Below are positions 1 to 7,272 of a stretch of DNA of 64,000 bases, piece by piece (position 1 is the first letter of the stretch; every line of letters starts with the position of its first letter). The notes below the pieces were generated by a model. It ran no database searches. It saw only the letters and a program-made list of their open reading frames with translations, and had not been told where the DNA came from. Origin of the DNA: JACVRW01 sp034664125 (GTDB lineage Bacteria; Actinomycetota; Thermoleophilia; Solirubrobacterales; Thermoleophilaceae). Position numbers and translations under genes: made by a program. The stretch is from positions 82,187-146,186 of the forward strand of contig JAXDIG010000058.1 in assembly GCA_034664125.1 (NCBI GenBank). The letters are read 5' to 3'.

Positions 1-2
1 GC

Positions 3-344
3 GCGGCGGCCGGGGTGCGCGAGTCGCTCGACGGGCTCGAGGTGCGGCCGGAGCGCATGCGCGCGAACCTCGAGGCGACCGGCGGGCTGGCGCTGGCCGA
101 GTCGGTGTCGACGCTGCTGGCCGAGCGGCTGGGCCGGGGCGAGGCGAAGCGCGTCGTCGGGGAGGCGGCGCGGCGGGCGGCCGCGGCTGAGCGGCCGCTG
201 AGGGACGAGCTGGTGGACGACCGGGCGATCGAGCTGTCGGCCGAGGAAATCGACCGCGCGCTCGACCCGGCGGCGTACCTGGGCTCGGCGGAGGCGTTCG
301 TCGACCGGGCGCTGGCGGCACATCGGGAGCGGGAGGAGGGCTAG
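3..344 (+). CDS. pcaB: 3-carboxy-cis,cis-muconate cycloisomerase, C-terminal fragment (5' end outside window)
   Basis: The frame is open to the left edge, so the start lies upstream and only the last 113 or so residues are visible. They match the C-terminal helical domain of the fumarase/adenylosuccinate lyase superfamily as found in PcaB, including the segment RPERMRANLEATGGLALAES. PcaB cycloisomerises 3-carboxymuconate in the protocatechuate branch of the beta-ketoadipate pathway. The stop codon overlaps the GTG start of pcaC, which supplies the next enzyme and supports PcaB over adenylosuccinate lyase. The catalytic residues lie in the missing part. Confidence 0.85.
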   Translation, partial: AAAGVRESLDGLEVRPERMRANLEATGGLALAESVSTLLAERLGRGEAKRVVGEAARRAAAAERPLRDELVDDRAIELSAEEIDRALDPAAYLGSAEAFVDRALAAHREREEG

Positions 345-712
345 TGGGCGATCCGGCACACGAGCGCGGCATGAAGGTACGCCGGGAGGTGCTGGGCGAC
401 GAGCACGTGGATGCCGCCGTCGAGCGGACGTCGGAGTTCACCGCGGACTTCCAGGACCTGATCACGCGCTACGCGTGGGGGGAGATCTGGACCCGCCCGG
501 GGCTCGATCGCCGCACGCGCAGCGCGATCACGCTCACCGCCCTGATCGCGCTGGGGCGCTTCGACGAGCTGCGCGCGCACGTGCGAGCGGCGCTGCGCAA
601 CGGCCTGGAGCAGGAGGAGATCAAGGAGGTCCTGCTCCAGAGCGCGATCTACTGTGGCGTGCCGGCGGCGAACTCGGCGTTCGCGGTGGCGCAGGAAGTC
701 CTGGAGGAATAA
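344..712 (+). CDS. pcaC: 4-carboxymuconolactone decarboxylase
   Basis: A 122-residue CMD/AhpD-fold protein of normal PcaC length. It converts 4-carboxymuconolactone to beta-ketoadipate enol-lactone. The family signature is very clear: RYAWGEIWTRPGLDRRTRS in the middle and LLQSAIYCGVPAANSAF near the C-terminus. The GTG start overlaps the pcaB stop by one base, so the two genes are translationally coupled. No other pca gene follows, so this is the 3' end of the operon. CMD-domain peroxidase relatives carry a CxxC motif, which is absent here, supporting a true decarboxylase. Confidence 0.93.
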   Translation: MGDPAHERGMKVRREVLGDEHVDAAVERTSEFTADFQDLITRYAWGEIWTRPGLDRRTRSAITLTALIALGRFDELRAHVRAALRNGLEQEEIKEVLLQSAIYCGVPAANSAFAVAQEVLEE

Positions 713-739
713 GCCTCCGGGGGTACGCTTCCTCCCGCG

Positions 740-1240
740 GTGGCCGACGACTTCTTCGACTGCATCGTCGAGATTCCCAAGGGGAGCCGGAACAAGTACG
801 AGTACGACCACGTACGCGACGTGATCAAGCTCGACCGCTTCCTGTTCTCGTCGGTCGTCTACCCGACCGACTACGGGTTCGTCCCCGACACGCTCTCCCT
901 CGACGGCGACCCGCTGGACGTGATGGTCTGCGTGTCCGAGCCCACCTTCCCGGGCTGCCTGATCGTGGTGAAGCCGATCGCTCTGTTCCGGATGGAGGAC
1001 GACGCGGGCCTCGACGACAAGGTGCTCGCGGTCCCGCTCACGGACCCGGGCTGGAACACCCTCGAGACGCTCGGCGAGGTCCCCGCGCAGCTCCAGAACG
1101 AGATCGCGCACTTCTTCACGGTCTACAAGCAGCTGGAGAACAAGAAGGTCGAGGTGCGGGGCTGGTTCTCGCGCGAGGACGCGGTCGCGGAGATCGAGGA
1201 GTCGCGCAAGCGCTATCGCGAGACGGACGAACACGCCTGA
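740..1240 (+). CDS. ppa: inorganic pyrophosphatase (family I, soluble)
   Basis: A 166-residue cytosolic family I pyrophosphatase that hydrolyses PPi to phosphate and so drives biosynthetic reactions. Visible signatures are the N-terminal VEIPKGSRNKYEYD, the region YPTDYGFVPDTLSLDGDPLD, and the metal-binding DGDPLDVMV typical of family I enzymes. A GTG start is chosen because the conserved N-terminus begins only about ten residues later. It lies 27 bases after pcaC and 24 before uppP on the same strand, so it could be co-transcribed, though the functions are unrelated. Confidence 0.95.
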   Translation: MADDFFDCIVEIPKGSRNKYEYDHVRDVIKLDRFLFSSVVYPTDYGFVPDTLSLDGDPLDVMVCVSEPTFPGCLIVVKPIALFRMEDDAGLDDKVLAVPLTDPGWNTLETLGEVPAQLQNEIAHFFTVYKQLENKKVEVRGWFSREDAVAEIEESRKRYRETDEHA

Positions 1241-1264
1241 CCCCGTCACTAGTCTCCCGCCGCG

Positions 1265-2089
1265 GTGTCGACGCTCGAGGCAATCGTGCTGGGCATCGTG
1301 CAGGGGCTGACCGAGTTCCTGCCGATCTCCAGCACCGGTCATCTGCGCATCGTTCCGGCCTTCCTCGGGTGGGAGGACCCGGGAGCCGCGTTCACGGCCG
1401 TGACCCAGCTCGGGACGATGGCGGCGGTGCTCCTGTACTTCCGCCACGACCTGATCCGCATCTCGCGCGCGTGGCTGCGATCGCTGCGCGACCGCGAGGC
1501 GCGGGGCGAGCTCGACGCCCGCCTCGGCTGGTACATCCTGCTCGGCACGATCCCGATCGGGATCTTCGGCCTGCTGTTCAAGAACCAGATCGAAACCGGG
1601 GCCCGCGACCTCTACCTGATCGGGATCGCCCTGATCGTGCTCGGCCTGGTGCTGCTGGCGGCCGAGCGGGTCGGCACGCGCGAGCGGTCGATAGAGCAGA
1701 TCAACGTGAGGGACGGCGTGGCGGTGGGCTTTGCCCAGGCGCTGGCGCTGGTCCCGGGCGTGTCGCGCTCGGGCGCGACGATCACGGCCGGCCTGTTCCT
1801 GGGGCTGGACCGGCCGAGCGCGGCGCGCTTCTCGTTCCTGCTGTCGATACCGGCCGTCGTGCTGTCGGGCCTGCTCGAACTGGGGTCGATCCTGAACGGG
1901 GACGAGGGGCAGCACGTGTCGCCGGCGAACCTCGCGGTGGCGACCCTGCTGGCGTTCGTGACCGGGTACGCCGCGATCGCCTGGATGCTGCGCTACCTGA
2001 CCAGCCACTCGACGGTGATCTTCGTCGTCTACCGGGTGGCGCTGGGAGCGCTCGTGCTGGCGCTGGTGGGGTCCGGCGCGATCAAGTAA
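1265..2089 (+). CDS. uppP: undecaprenyl-diphosphatase (BacA/UppP)
   Basis: A 274-residue polytopic membrane enzyme that dephosphorylates undecaprenyl diphosphate to recycle the lipid carrier for peptidoglycan synthesis. It begins at GTG with the characteristic segment GIVQGLTEFLPISSTGHL, containing the conserved Glu and Ser residues, and later has PGVSRSGATITAGL, the second conserved motif. About eight hydrophobic segments are visible. Length is normal for the family. Overproduction of family members gives bacitracin tolerance; nothing in the context suggests a dedicated resistance role here. Confidence 0.95.
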   Translation: MSTLEAIVLGIVQGLTEFLPISSTGHLRIVPAFLGWEDPGAAFTAVTQLGTMAAVLLYFRHDLIRISRAWLRSLRDREARGELDARLGWYILLGTIPIGIFGLLFKNQIETGARDLYLIGIALIVLGLVLLAAERVGTRERSIEQINVRDGVAVGFAQALALVPGVSRSGATITAGLFLGLDRPSAARFSFLLSIPAVVLSGLLELGSILNGDEGQHVSPANLAVATLLAFVTGYAAIAWMLRYLTSHSTVIFVVYRVALGALVLALVGSGAIK

Positions 2090-2124
2090 GGGCGGCGGGC
2101 GGCCGATCGCCTAGCCTTCCGGGC

Positions 2125-2481
2125 ATGCAGTTCGCCTGGAAGCTCGGCGTCGTCGCGCTGGTCGCCCTCGCGCTGGTGGTGCTGCCGGGTGGCGGCAACG
2201 CGCTGGACGTCGTGCTGGCGTTCCTGAGCATCGTCTTCCTGGGGGCGATCGCGTTCCTCGGATACCGGCTCTACCGCCAGTACCACCTCGACATCGACGC
2301 GCTCGAGCCGAGCCAGCGCCTCGCCCTCTACGGCTCGATCGCCCTGGCGATCCTCACGGTCGTCGGCACCAACCGCCTCTTCGACGCCGGCGGCGTGGGC
2401 GTCGTGGCCTGGTTCGCCCTGCTGGCGCTCTGCTCGTACGGGCTCTACTGGGTCTGGACGCAGTACCGCAGCTACAGCTGA
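2125..2481 (+). CDS. small membrane protein of unknown function
   Basis: A 118-residue protein with about four predicted membrane segments: an N-terminal one (WKLGVVALVALALVVL), a second around residues 28-47, and two near the C-terminus. A short polar stretch, RLYRQYHLDIDALEPSQR, separates the pairs. It follows uppP closely on the same strand and may share its transcript. The ATG is preceded by a GCCTTCCGGGC stretch with no strong Shine-Dalgarno. I recognise no family; similar four-helix proteins of unknown role are common in actinobacteria. Confidence 0.6.
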   Translation: MQFAWKLGVVALVALALVVLPGGGNALDVVLAFLSIVFLGAIAFLGYRLYRQYHLDIDALEPSQRLALYGSIALAILTVVGTNRLFDAGGVGVVAWFALLALCSYGLYWVWTQYRSYS

Positions 2482-2512
2482 GCGCCGCTCCGGCTCGTCA
2501 CCAACTCGTCAC

Positions 2513-2569
2513 CATCTCGTAGCACGGCGGCGTTGAGCCGTCACCCGCCTCGCGGGAGCGTCCTTGCCG
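2513..2569 (+). promoter_or_regulatory. conserved leader upstream of TadE-like gene (copy A)
   Basis: This stretch, continuing through the ATGACC start, aligns without gaps to the leader before the gene at 7482 (46 identical of 63 positions, counted by eye). The core contains a stem-loop, CGGC-GTTGA-GCCG, at 2528-2540, followed by a second stem, CCCGC/GCGGG, just before the start codon. Conservation is higher here than in most neighbouring intergenic DNA. It may be a shared promoter, operator or 5' UTR element; its function is unknown. Confidence 0.5.
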
Positions 2570-2917
2570 ATGACCATCGGCATCGACGATCAACGTGGGC
2601 AGGCATCGATCGAGCTGGTCGGCGTGCTGCCCTTCGTGCTGCTCGTCGGCGCGGTTGTGTGGCAGCTGGCGCTCGCCGGGCACACCGCATGGCTCACCGC
2701 CAACGCCGCTCGCGCGGGCGCGCGAGCTGACGCGGTAGGCCGCGACGCGACGTCCGCCGCCCGCAGCGCGCTCCCGCGGTCACTCGAGCGGGGGCTCGAG
2801 GTGGACCGGCTGCGGGAGGGAGGGGTACGCGTATCCGTTCCCGTTCCGCTTTTGTTGCGCGCCTGGGAAACGCCGGTGCGGGTGAAGGCGGCGTCGTCGC
2901 TCGGGAGGCCGCGGTGA
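2570..2917 (+). CDS. TadE-like pseudopilin / envelope protein
   Basis: A 115-residue protein with a type IV pilin-like N-terminus: a short charged leader, GQASIELVGVLPF with the conserved Glu inside the hydrophobic stretch, then one transmembrane helix to about residue 40. The rest is a short alpha/beta region. This is the TadE/TadG layout of Tad (Flp) pilus minor pseudopilins. The ATG is preferred over an in-frame TTG six bases upstream because the upstream leader conservation runs straight into ATGACC. Its stop overlaps the start of a second TadE-like gene, and a CpaE-like gene follows. No TadA ATPase or TadB/C is in the window. Confidence 0.65.
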   Translation: MTIGIDDQRGQASIELVGVLPFVLLVGAVVWQLALAGHTAWLTANAARAGARADAVGRDATSAARSALPRSLERGLEVDRLREGGVRVSVPVPLLLRAWETPVRVKAASSLGRPR

Positions 2918-3258
2918 GGCGGCCCGCCGGGTCGTCGGGGAGCGGTCAGGCAACGGTGGAGGCCGTAGCGATGATCCCGGCGCTGCTTGCGGTCGGCCTC
3001 GGGGTCCTGCAGCTGCTGGCGGTCGGGTACGCGAGCGTGCTCGCCGGCGGTGCCGCGGAAGCCGGCGCACTGGCGGCGGCGAGCGGAGGCGACGCCCGGG
3101 CCGGCGCGATGCAGGCACTGCCGGGCTGGACGGAGGCGCGGGCGAGGATCGGCGTGGAAGGCGGCCGGGTCGAGGTCCGGCTGCGGCCACCGTCCCCGCT
3201 GCAAGCGGTGGCCGAGCGGCTGGAGGTAACGGCCTCTGCGGCGGTGGAGGCGACGTGA
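2914..3258 (+). CDS. second TadE-like pseudopilin
   Basis: A 114-residue protein with the same layout as its upstream neighbour: basic leader, GQATVEAVAMIPALL at the membrane entry, and one long hydrophobic helix ending near residue 45, followed by an alanine-rich segment and a short C-terminal domain. It probably assembles into or assists a Tad-type surface fibre. The GTG start overlaps the preceding stop, and its own stop overlaps the next start, so the three genes form a tightly coupled unit. Family assignment rests on the N-terminal pattern only. Confidence 0.65.
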   Translation: MRRPAGSSGSGQATVEAVAMIPALLAVGLGVLQLLAVGYASVLAGGAAEAGALAAASGGDARAGAMQALPGWTEARARIGVEGGRVEVRLRPPSPLQAVAERLEVTASAAVEAT

Positions 3259-4010
3259 ACGCCCGGGGCGGCCCCTTCGCCACCGTGTTCGCCGCCGCGG
3301 GCGCCTGGCTGCTCGAGCCAGCCGACCCGGCCCGCGGGCCGGTGGCTTCGGCGCCCGGCCCGCCGCGACCGGTCGTTGCCGTCTTCGGCCTCGCCAGGGG
3401 GTGCGGGGCCACGGTGGTAGCACGGGCGCTCGCGGCCGAGCTGGCCAGCCGCGACGCTCAGGGGGCCGCCGCCGTCCACTGCGAGGCACGGGCGGCCGGC
3501 ATCCCGCTCGCCACGCAGGCCGCCAGCCGGCTGGCCCGGCAGCTCGCCGAGGTGCCGGGGGCCGACACGAGAGCGGTCGGCCGGCTCTGTCTAGTCGGAG
3601 GCGCGGAGCAGGGCGCGCTCGCCGACACGGCACGCCACTTCGCGCCGCTGGTGCTCGATGCCGGGGCCACGTCGCTCGGCGGGGTGCCGGCGGCGCTGGC
3701 GGACGAGGTGGTGCTCGTCGGAAGCCCCGTCACCGAGCCGGCGCTCGCCACCGTCGCCGCGGACTGCCTCAGCCGTGTGGGACACGAGCCGATAGTCGTG
3801 CTCAACCGGGTCCGGCCACCACGACCGCAAGCCGCGGACGAGCCGGCATCCGATGGCGCCGGGGCGAGCGACGCGTGGTCGCAGCGTGTGGCCCACACGC
3901 TTCCCGATTCCCGCATGGGCGCGCAGCTGGCCCTGGGCGGCCGGGAGCCACGGGGCGAGCTGGGGCGGGCGATCGCCGAGCTGGCCGACCGCTGCGAGGG
4001 GCGCCGCTGA
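3255..4010 (+). CDS. CpaE/MinD-like P-loop protein with altered Walker A
   Basis: A 251-residue protein whose middle resembles the ParA/MinD fold of CpaE/TadZ pilus-localisation proteins. A hydrophobic strand, PVVAVFGLARGCGATVVARA, sits where the deviant Walker A (KGGxGKT) normally is, then LVLDAGATSLGG in the Walker B position and VVLNRVRPP as a base-recognition-like strand. The signature lysines are missing: ARGCGATVV replaces KGGxGKTT, so nucleotide binding may be lost or changed. It is coupled to two TadE-like genes, which supports a role in pilus placement. TadZ proteins in other lineages also have atypical P-loops. Substrate and partners are unknown. Confidence 0.55.
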   Translation: MNARGGPFATVFAAAGAWLLEPADPARGPVASAPGPPRPVVAVFGLARGCGATVVARALAAELASRDAQGAAAVHCEARAAGIPLATQAASRLARQLAEVPGADTRAVGRLCLVGGAEQGALADTARHFAPLVLDAGATSLGGVPAALADEVVLVGSPVTEPALATVAADCLSRVGHEPIVVLNRVRPPRPQAADEPASDGAGASDAWSQRVAHTLPDSRMGAQLALGGREPRGELGRAIAELADRCEGRR

Positions 4011-4201
4011 GGCGCGCCCGACCGGAAAATGCGGTCGAAGTGCCGCAGGACCGCGCTCTATTGCCGCAAATGGGGACTTTTCTGGAGGTTTCGTGGCGCA
4101 ACCTCCGACCCTGCTGGTTCAATCGTTCCTTGGCCGGGGTAGCCGTGGATGCAGGCGCGTCCGCGTATTGCTGCGGAAAGCCACCCTCGAAGGGAGAATC
4201 T
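4011..4201 (+). promoter_or_regulatory. structured 5' region before LPXTG gene
   Basis: This 191-base gap holds a perfect 7-bp hairpin (GGAGGTT at 4084-4090 with AACCTCC at 4100-4106, nine-base loop). It is followed by GACCC...GGGGT pairing around 4106-4140 and a purine-rich ribosome-binding site (GAAGGGAGAAT) just before the ATG. Pieces such as GCGCAACCTCCG and GGTAGCCG loosely recall the second half of cyclic-di-GMP-I aptamers, but the conserved first half is not recognisable. I treat it only as a probable promoter plus structured leader. Confidence 0.3.
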
Positions 4202-4831
4202 ATGCACCATTCCGAGTCATGTGCGGCAGGTGATCGGCGATTCATCTGGATCGCCGTATTCGCCGTCGCGCTTGGACTCTCTCTGGTGAACGCCGGTGCT
4301 GCATTTGCCGGCGGCGAGCACCCGTCTCAGGGTCAGGGCTATCCAACGTCGTGGGGCGACACCTCGGACGAGGGTCACCCTCCGCCGGAAGCACCCGCTC
4401 CCGAGACGCCCTGCACGGAAGAAGAGAAGCCGCCGGGGCATGAGACGCCACCAGTGGAAACCCCCCCGGTGGAAACCCCGCCGGTCGTGACACCGCCGGT
4501 GGAAGCCCCGCCGGTGCAGACGCAGCCGGTGGTAACCCCGCCGGTCCAAACGCCGCTGGCCCCGACGCCAGAGCAGCCGACGACTCCGGTTACCCCGGAA
4601 TCGCCGACCGCTCCCCGCGAGCGGGGAGGTGGCGGTGGGGAAGTACTGCCCCAAGAGCAGCGCCGGGGCGGTGGCCAAGCGGCCCCGACGACCGAAGCCG
4701 GTGTCCAGACGGCACCCGCTGTGGGAACACTGCCGTTCACCGGCGCTCCCACCGCATTGCTGATGCTGTTTGGAGCCGTACTCCTCGGATTCGGAGTCGG
4801 CCTACGTCGAATGGCGACAGAGCAAGGCTAG
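4202..4831 (+). CDS. LPXTG cell-wall-anchored proline/threonine-rich surface protein
   Basis: A 209-residue secreted protein. Residues 1-40 are a long signal peptide (charged start, hydrophobic core, cleavage near AFAGG). Residues 75-145 are a low-complexity stalk of PPVET/PPVVT-type repeats rich in Pro, Thr and Val. Near the end is a sortase sorting signal: LPFTG, a hydrophobic helix (about 22 residues) and a positive tail beginning RRM. Sortase would cleave at LPFTG and link the protein to peptidoglycan. There is no recognisable globular domain, so it may be a spacer or wall-spanning stalk. A good ribosome-binding site (GAAGGGAG) supports the ATG. The associated sortase is not in this window. 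Confidence 0.8.
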   Translation: MHHSESCAAGDRRFIWIAVFAVALGLSLVNAGAAFAGGEHPSQGQGYPTSWGDTSDEGHPPPEAPAPETPCTEEEKPPGHETPPVETPPVETPPVVTPPVEAPPVQTQPVVTPPVQTPLAPTPEQPTTPVTPESPTAPRERGGGGGEVLPQEQRRGGGQAAPTTEAGVQTAPAVGTLPFTGAPTALLMLFGAVLLGFGVGLRRMATEQG

Positions 4832-4868
4832 TCCCCGACTCTCACCAGAGAGCCATGCAACGATCGCG

Positions 4869-4905
4869 GAGCCACGCCTCTCCCAAGGGGGCGTGGCTCT
4901 CGCGC
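4869..4905 (+). terminator. hairpin terminator after LPXTG gene
   Basis: A perfect 10-bp stem (GAGCCACGCC at 4869-4878 pairing with GGCGTGGCTC at 4890-4899) with an 11-base loop is followed by a modestly T-rich tail (TCGCGCTTTCT). It sits 38 bases past the LPXTG stop codon, the expected place for intrinsic termination. Confidence 0.65.
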
Positions 4906-5050
4906 TTTCTGGCCCTTGATGCTTGCATCACGTGCCCTCTCCGTGTGTTCGAACCGCTGCGCGACGGTGGCGGTGATTGGCAGCTCGCGATCGGTTGCGC
5001 TAGCTGCTCGCTTTCAAGGATCTCGGCCTCGCGCGCGACGCAGCTGGCGG

Positions 5051-5116
5051 TCAGGATCCGACGACGAGCCCCCGGAACGCGGGATCGTCATCGATGACGA
5101 GGACGGATCCAGCCAT
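5051..5116 (-). pseudogene. decayed response-regulator receiver fragment
   Basis: On the minus strand an ATG opens MAGSVLVIDDDPAFRGLVV, the beta1 strand and acidic pocket of a CheY-like receiver, then stops after 21 codons. A neighbouring frame continues with RILTASCVAREAEIL, which looks like the expected following helix and suggests a frameshift. Nothing further downstream resembles the rest of a receiver or an output domain. I read it as the residue of a degraded two-component regulator; the short length limits certainty. Confidence 0.4.
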
Positions 5117-5194
5117 GGCTCCGATCATGTCACCGCGGCTCACGCCCCTTGGTAGGGAAAACCCGAGACCGTCGGCGCGGCTGAGGACCCACGT

Positions 5195-5229
5195 GCGAAG
5201 GCCCCGGGCGGGGGCTCCGGGGCCTTCGC
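5195..5229. terminator. bidirectional-looking hairpin
   Basis: An 11-bp perfect stem (GCGAAGGCCCC at 5195-5205 with GGGGCCTTCGC at 5219-5229) encloses a G-rich 13-base loop. No strong T-tract follows on either strand. It lies in the gene-poor stretch between 4.9 and 5.5 kb, which otherwise holds only gene fragments, so it could terminate a lost gene on either side. Confidence 0.45.
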
Positions 5230-5514
5230 GCGTCCGAGTCCTAAGTCCTCGGGTGGGTTCGCGACCGGCGGGAGGAGGGAGAGCCGGCGCGAGCCTTCAC
5301 TGCAATGCCCATGGTCGCTCATGGCGCACTTGCCGTCATCGCCCTGGAGGCGCAACTTTTGCCTACGCCCTGGGGAGTACATGCCCGTGCCGAACGCCGC
5401 TTCGTGAGCCAGCCCATCCTGACTCTCGGCCCGCCGTACCGCGCAGGGGGCACGGCGAAGAGGCCTCTGGAGGCCGACCGACGCAGGGGCCCCGGAGACG
5501 AGGACGATGGATGA

Positions 5515-5811
5515 GTGCGTTCCCTCCGTGCCCGCGACATGAGCGCCCGCTTGGAGGGCGAAGGCTCCGCGCGCGCGGAGCGCCTATCGGGCGGCCTCGA
5601 CCGGCCGACGCTCGTGGTGGCCGGCGTGGCGATCCTCGCCGCCGCCCGGGTGCTCCGACCGGACGCGGGCCGGGCCGATGCCGGCGCTCTCAACTGGCTC
5701 GGCGCGGCGCTGCTGTGCCCGGGGTTGGCCGGCATCGTCTTCGGTCTCTCCGAAACCGAGAGCCACGGTGGGATCGGCCGCTCCGGCGGCCGTGTCTCGC
5801 TGAGACGCTAG
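5515..5811 (+). pseudogene. remnant of DHA2-type (EmrB/QacA) MFS transporter
   Basis: The readable frame of 98 codons contains two hydrophobic segments joined by a short polar linker: PTLVVAGVAILAAARVLRP, then ADAGALNWLGAALLCPGLAG and a GLSE segment. This is the pattern of the TM6-TM7 region of 14-helix EmrB/QacA drug exporters, where a PIG...LAAR segment precedes LDWxGxALLxPGL. About 400 residues of such a transporter are absent on either side, and the first 25 codons are unrelated. It overlaps the end of the minus-strand lipoprotein gene by four bases. I take it as a degraded internal fragment. Confidence 0.45.
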
Positions 5812-6341
5812 TAGCCAGAGACGCCACCGCTCGAGCCCGATGCCTGGCCGGAGACTTGGTCGCCCGCCGGGGACAGCACGAACCACCCGCCGCCGAAGGC
5901 CGTCAGGCCCTCGCCGTTCGTGTCGCCGGGGTTCTGATCGCCCGAGTACGTGTAGAGCGGGTGGCCGTTGTAGGTGACCTGAGGCTTGCCGTCGGAGCGG
6001 CTGGTCGTTCCGAGCATCGAGGAGGTCGCCCCGCTGCCGGCTGTCGGCTTGCCGCTCGTCCGCAGCGGCGGCCAGGCACTCGCGCAGGCTCCGGTGCACG
6101 CGCTGTGGGTGCCGGAGTCCCTCATGAACAGGTAGAGGGTGTCTCCCTTCGAGTCGTCGAGGATGCTGCCGAGGCTGCTGTTCTCCACCCCGACGGTCGC
6201 CGACCCTCCGCTCACCGTCCTTGGCGGGCCGCTCGAGGCAGTCGCGTTGTTGCCGTTGCCGCCACAGCCGGCGACCGCAAGGGCGGTGAGTGGAATCACC
6301 GCCGCGGTGGCCAGGAAGGTGATCGGTTTGCTGCGGGTCAT
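5808..6341 (-). CDS. secreted-repeat lipoprotein (COG4315/Lipoprotein_15 family)
   Basis: A 177-residue lipoprotein. The N-terminus MTRSKPITFLATAAVI and lipobox ALAVAGC predict acylation at Cys26. The mature part contains the repeated motif of the family: a segment ending LYLF..DSG..SACTGACASAWPPL, then a second copy ending VTYNGHPLYTYSGDQNPGDT. Proteins of this type are exported and common next to redox or membrane genes, but the function is not established. The promoter region shares a 98-base element with the Ohr gene at 6748-7218, so the two may be co-regulated. A Ser/Gly-rich tail ends the protein. Confidence 0.8.
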   Translation of the reverse strand: MTRSKPITFLATAAVIPLTALAVAGCGGNGNNATASSGPPRTVSGGSATVGVENSSLGSILDDSKGDTLYLFMRDSGTHSACTGACASAWPPLRTSGKPTAGSGATSSMLGTTSRSDGKPQVTYNGHPLYTYSGDQNPGDTNGEGLTAFGGGWFVLSPAGDQVSGQASGSSGGVSGY

Positions 6342-6393
6342 GCCTGCTCCTCTTCGTCGCGGTCCGGGCCCCTAGAGGGTCCTCCGCGCATCC

Positions 6394-6491
6394 CGGTCCG
6401 TCGTCGGCCGAGGGGCGACTCTTCGTGCTGGGACCGGCGCGGCAGCCGAGCGGGCGTACTACTCCCGGGGGAGGCGCTGAAAGAGCCGCCC
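6394..6491 (-). promoter_or_regulatory. duplicated upstream element, copy A (before the COG4315 lipoprotein)
   Basis: By eye, 71 of 98 aligned columns match the block at 7273-7369, with one gap. It ends 53 bases upstream of the lipoprotein start; the other copy ends 55 bases upstream of the Ohr start, in the same orientation. Both contain GTCCGTCGTCGG, CCGGCGCGGCA and an imperfect palindrome around CTACTCCCG (ACTCCC facing GGGAGG). Equal spacing from two different genes suggests a shared promoter with an operator. Confidence 0.55.
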
Positions 6492-6535
6492 GGAGGCCGA
6501 CGACAGGCCGGGTGCGGCGGGGAGGGTTCACGCCA

Positions 6536-6741
6536 GTGTCAGCCGCCGACATCCGAATCCACCTCTGCGACATCCAACGCGAGCGGCTCGAGGCGGAGTC
6601 GACGGGTCTGACCGACAACCGGCTCTGCATGGAGGCCCCTCCAGTCCGAGCAGGCCCACTACCAGCAGGCGCTGGTCGCCGCCGCGATCGAAGAGGTCCT
6701 CACGCTGCGGAGCGAGCTCTCGCGGCGCGCGTACGGCTGAG
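6536..6741 (+). pseudogene. small helical protein gene interrupted by one-base frameshift
   Basis: A GTG preceded by GGGGAGGG opens MSAADIRIHLCDIQRERLEA and runs to NRLCMEA. The reading then only makes sense one frame over: LQSEQAHYQQALVAAAIEEV, then LTLRSELSRRAYG and a stop. Joined, the pieces make an amphipathic helical protein of about 68 residues. The shift coincides with a CCCC run near 6635, where one extra C explains it. I know of short helical proteins with this kind of start in related actinobacteria but cannot name a family. It is either a recent mutation or a sequencing error. Confidence 0.45.
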
Positions 6742-6747
6742 CCGCCG

Positions 6748-7218
6748 CTACGAAGCGACGACCGGCTCGGGGGCTTCCTCGATGACGCGACCGTTCGCGG
6801 TGAGCGAGACGTCGACGTTGCCGCGCGTGGCGTTCGAGTACGGGCACACCTGGTGCGCCGCCCTCACCAACTCCGCGGCCACGTCCGCGTCGTCGACCGA
6901 AGGCAGGGTGACCGCGAGCGTGACGGCGAGCTTGAACCCGCGGTCCTCTGTCGGCAGCAGCCTCACGCTCGAGTCGATCGCGACGTCACCTGCCTCCTGC
7001 CTGCGGCGCCGGGCCACCACTCCGAGCGCGCTCTCGAAGCATGCGGCGTAGCGGACCGCGAACAGCTGCTCCGGGTTGGTGCCCCCTCCGCTCCCGCCCA
7101 TCTCCTCGGGCGTGCGGAGATCCACCTCCAAAGCGCCATCCGAGGTGCGGGCGTGGCCTTCGGCCCGCCCGCCGGTGACGTGTGCCTCCGCGGTGTAGAT
7201 GGGTTTGCTCTGGGGCAT
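6748..7218 (-). CDS. organic hydroperoxide resistance protein (Ohr/OsmC family)
   Basis: A 156-residue cytosolic peroxidase that reduces organic and fatty-acid hydroperoxides with dithiol partners. Both catalytic cysteines are in context: YAACFESALGV and VCPYSNATRGNVDV, with TNPEQLFA preceding the first, as in Ohr. The ATG is chosen because GGAG lies at correct spacing before it and the protein then begins MPQSKPIYTAEA, like other Ohr proteins. Upstream in-frame codons cover the promoter element shared with the lipoprotein gene. No OhrR-type regulator is adjacent. Confidence 0.88.
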   Translation of the reverse strand: MPQSKPIYTAEAHVTGGRAEGHARTSDGALEVDLRTPEEMGGSGGGTNPEQLFAVRYAACFESALGVVARRRRQEAGDVAIDSSVRLLPTEDRGFKLAVTLAVTLPSVDDADVAAELVRAAHQVCPYSNATRGNVDVSLTANGRVIEEAPEPVVAS

Positions 7219-7272
7219 GCTGGCTCCTCTGGGCGGGTTGTAACCGACCCTCCCAGTGTCCTCCTCGCGCGC

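Noticed and set aside
341..2008. Long minus-strand open frame of 555 codons
   Set aside because: It is antisense to pcaC, ppa and uppP, whose conserved motifs are on the plus strand. The product is Arg/His/Gln-rich, as expected from a GC-rich shadow frame.
4440..4570. Short direct repeats (ccggtggaaac, ccgccggt) that could suggest a CRISPR-like array
   Set aside because: The period is irregular and short, spacers are absent, and the repeats encode the PPVET/PPVVT stalk of the LPXTG protein.
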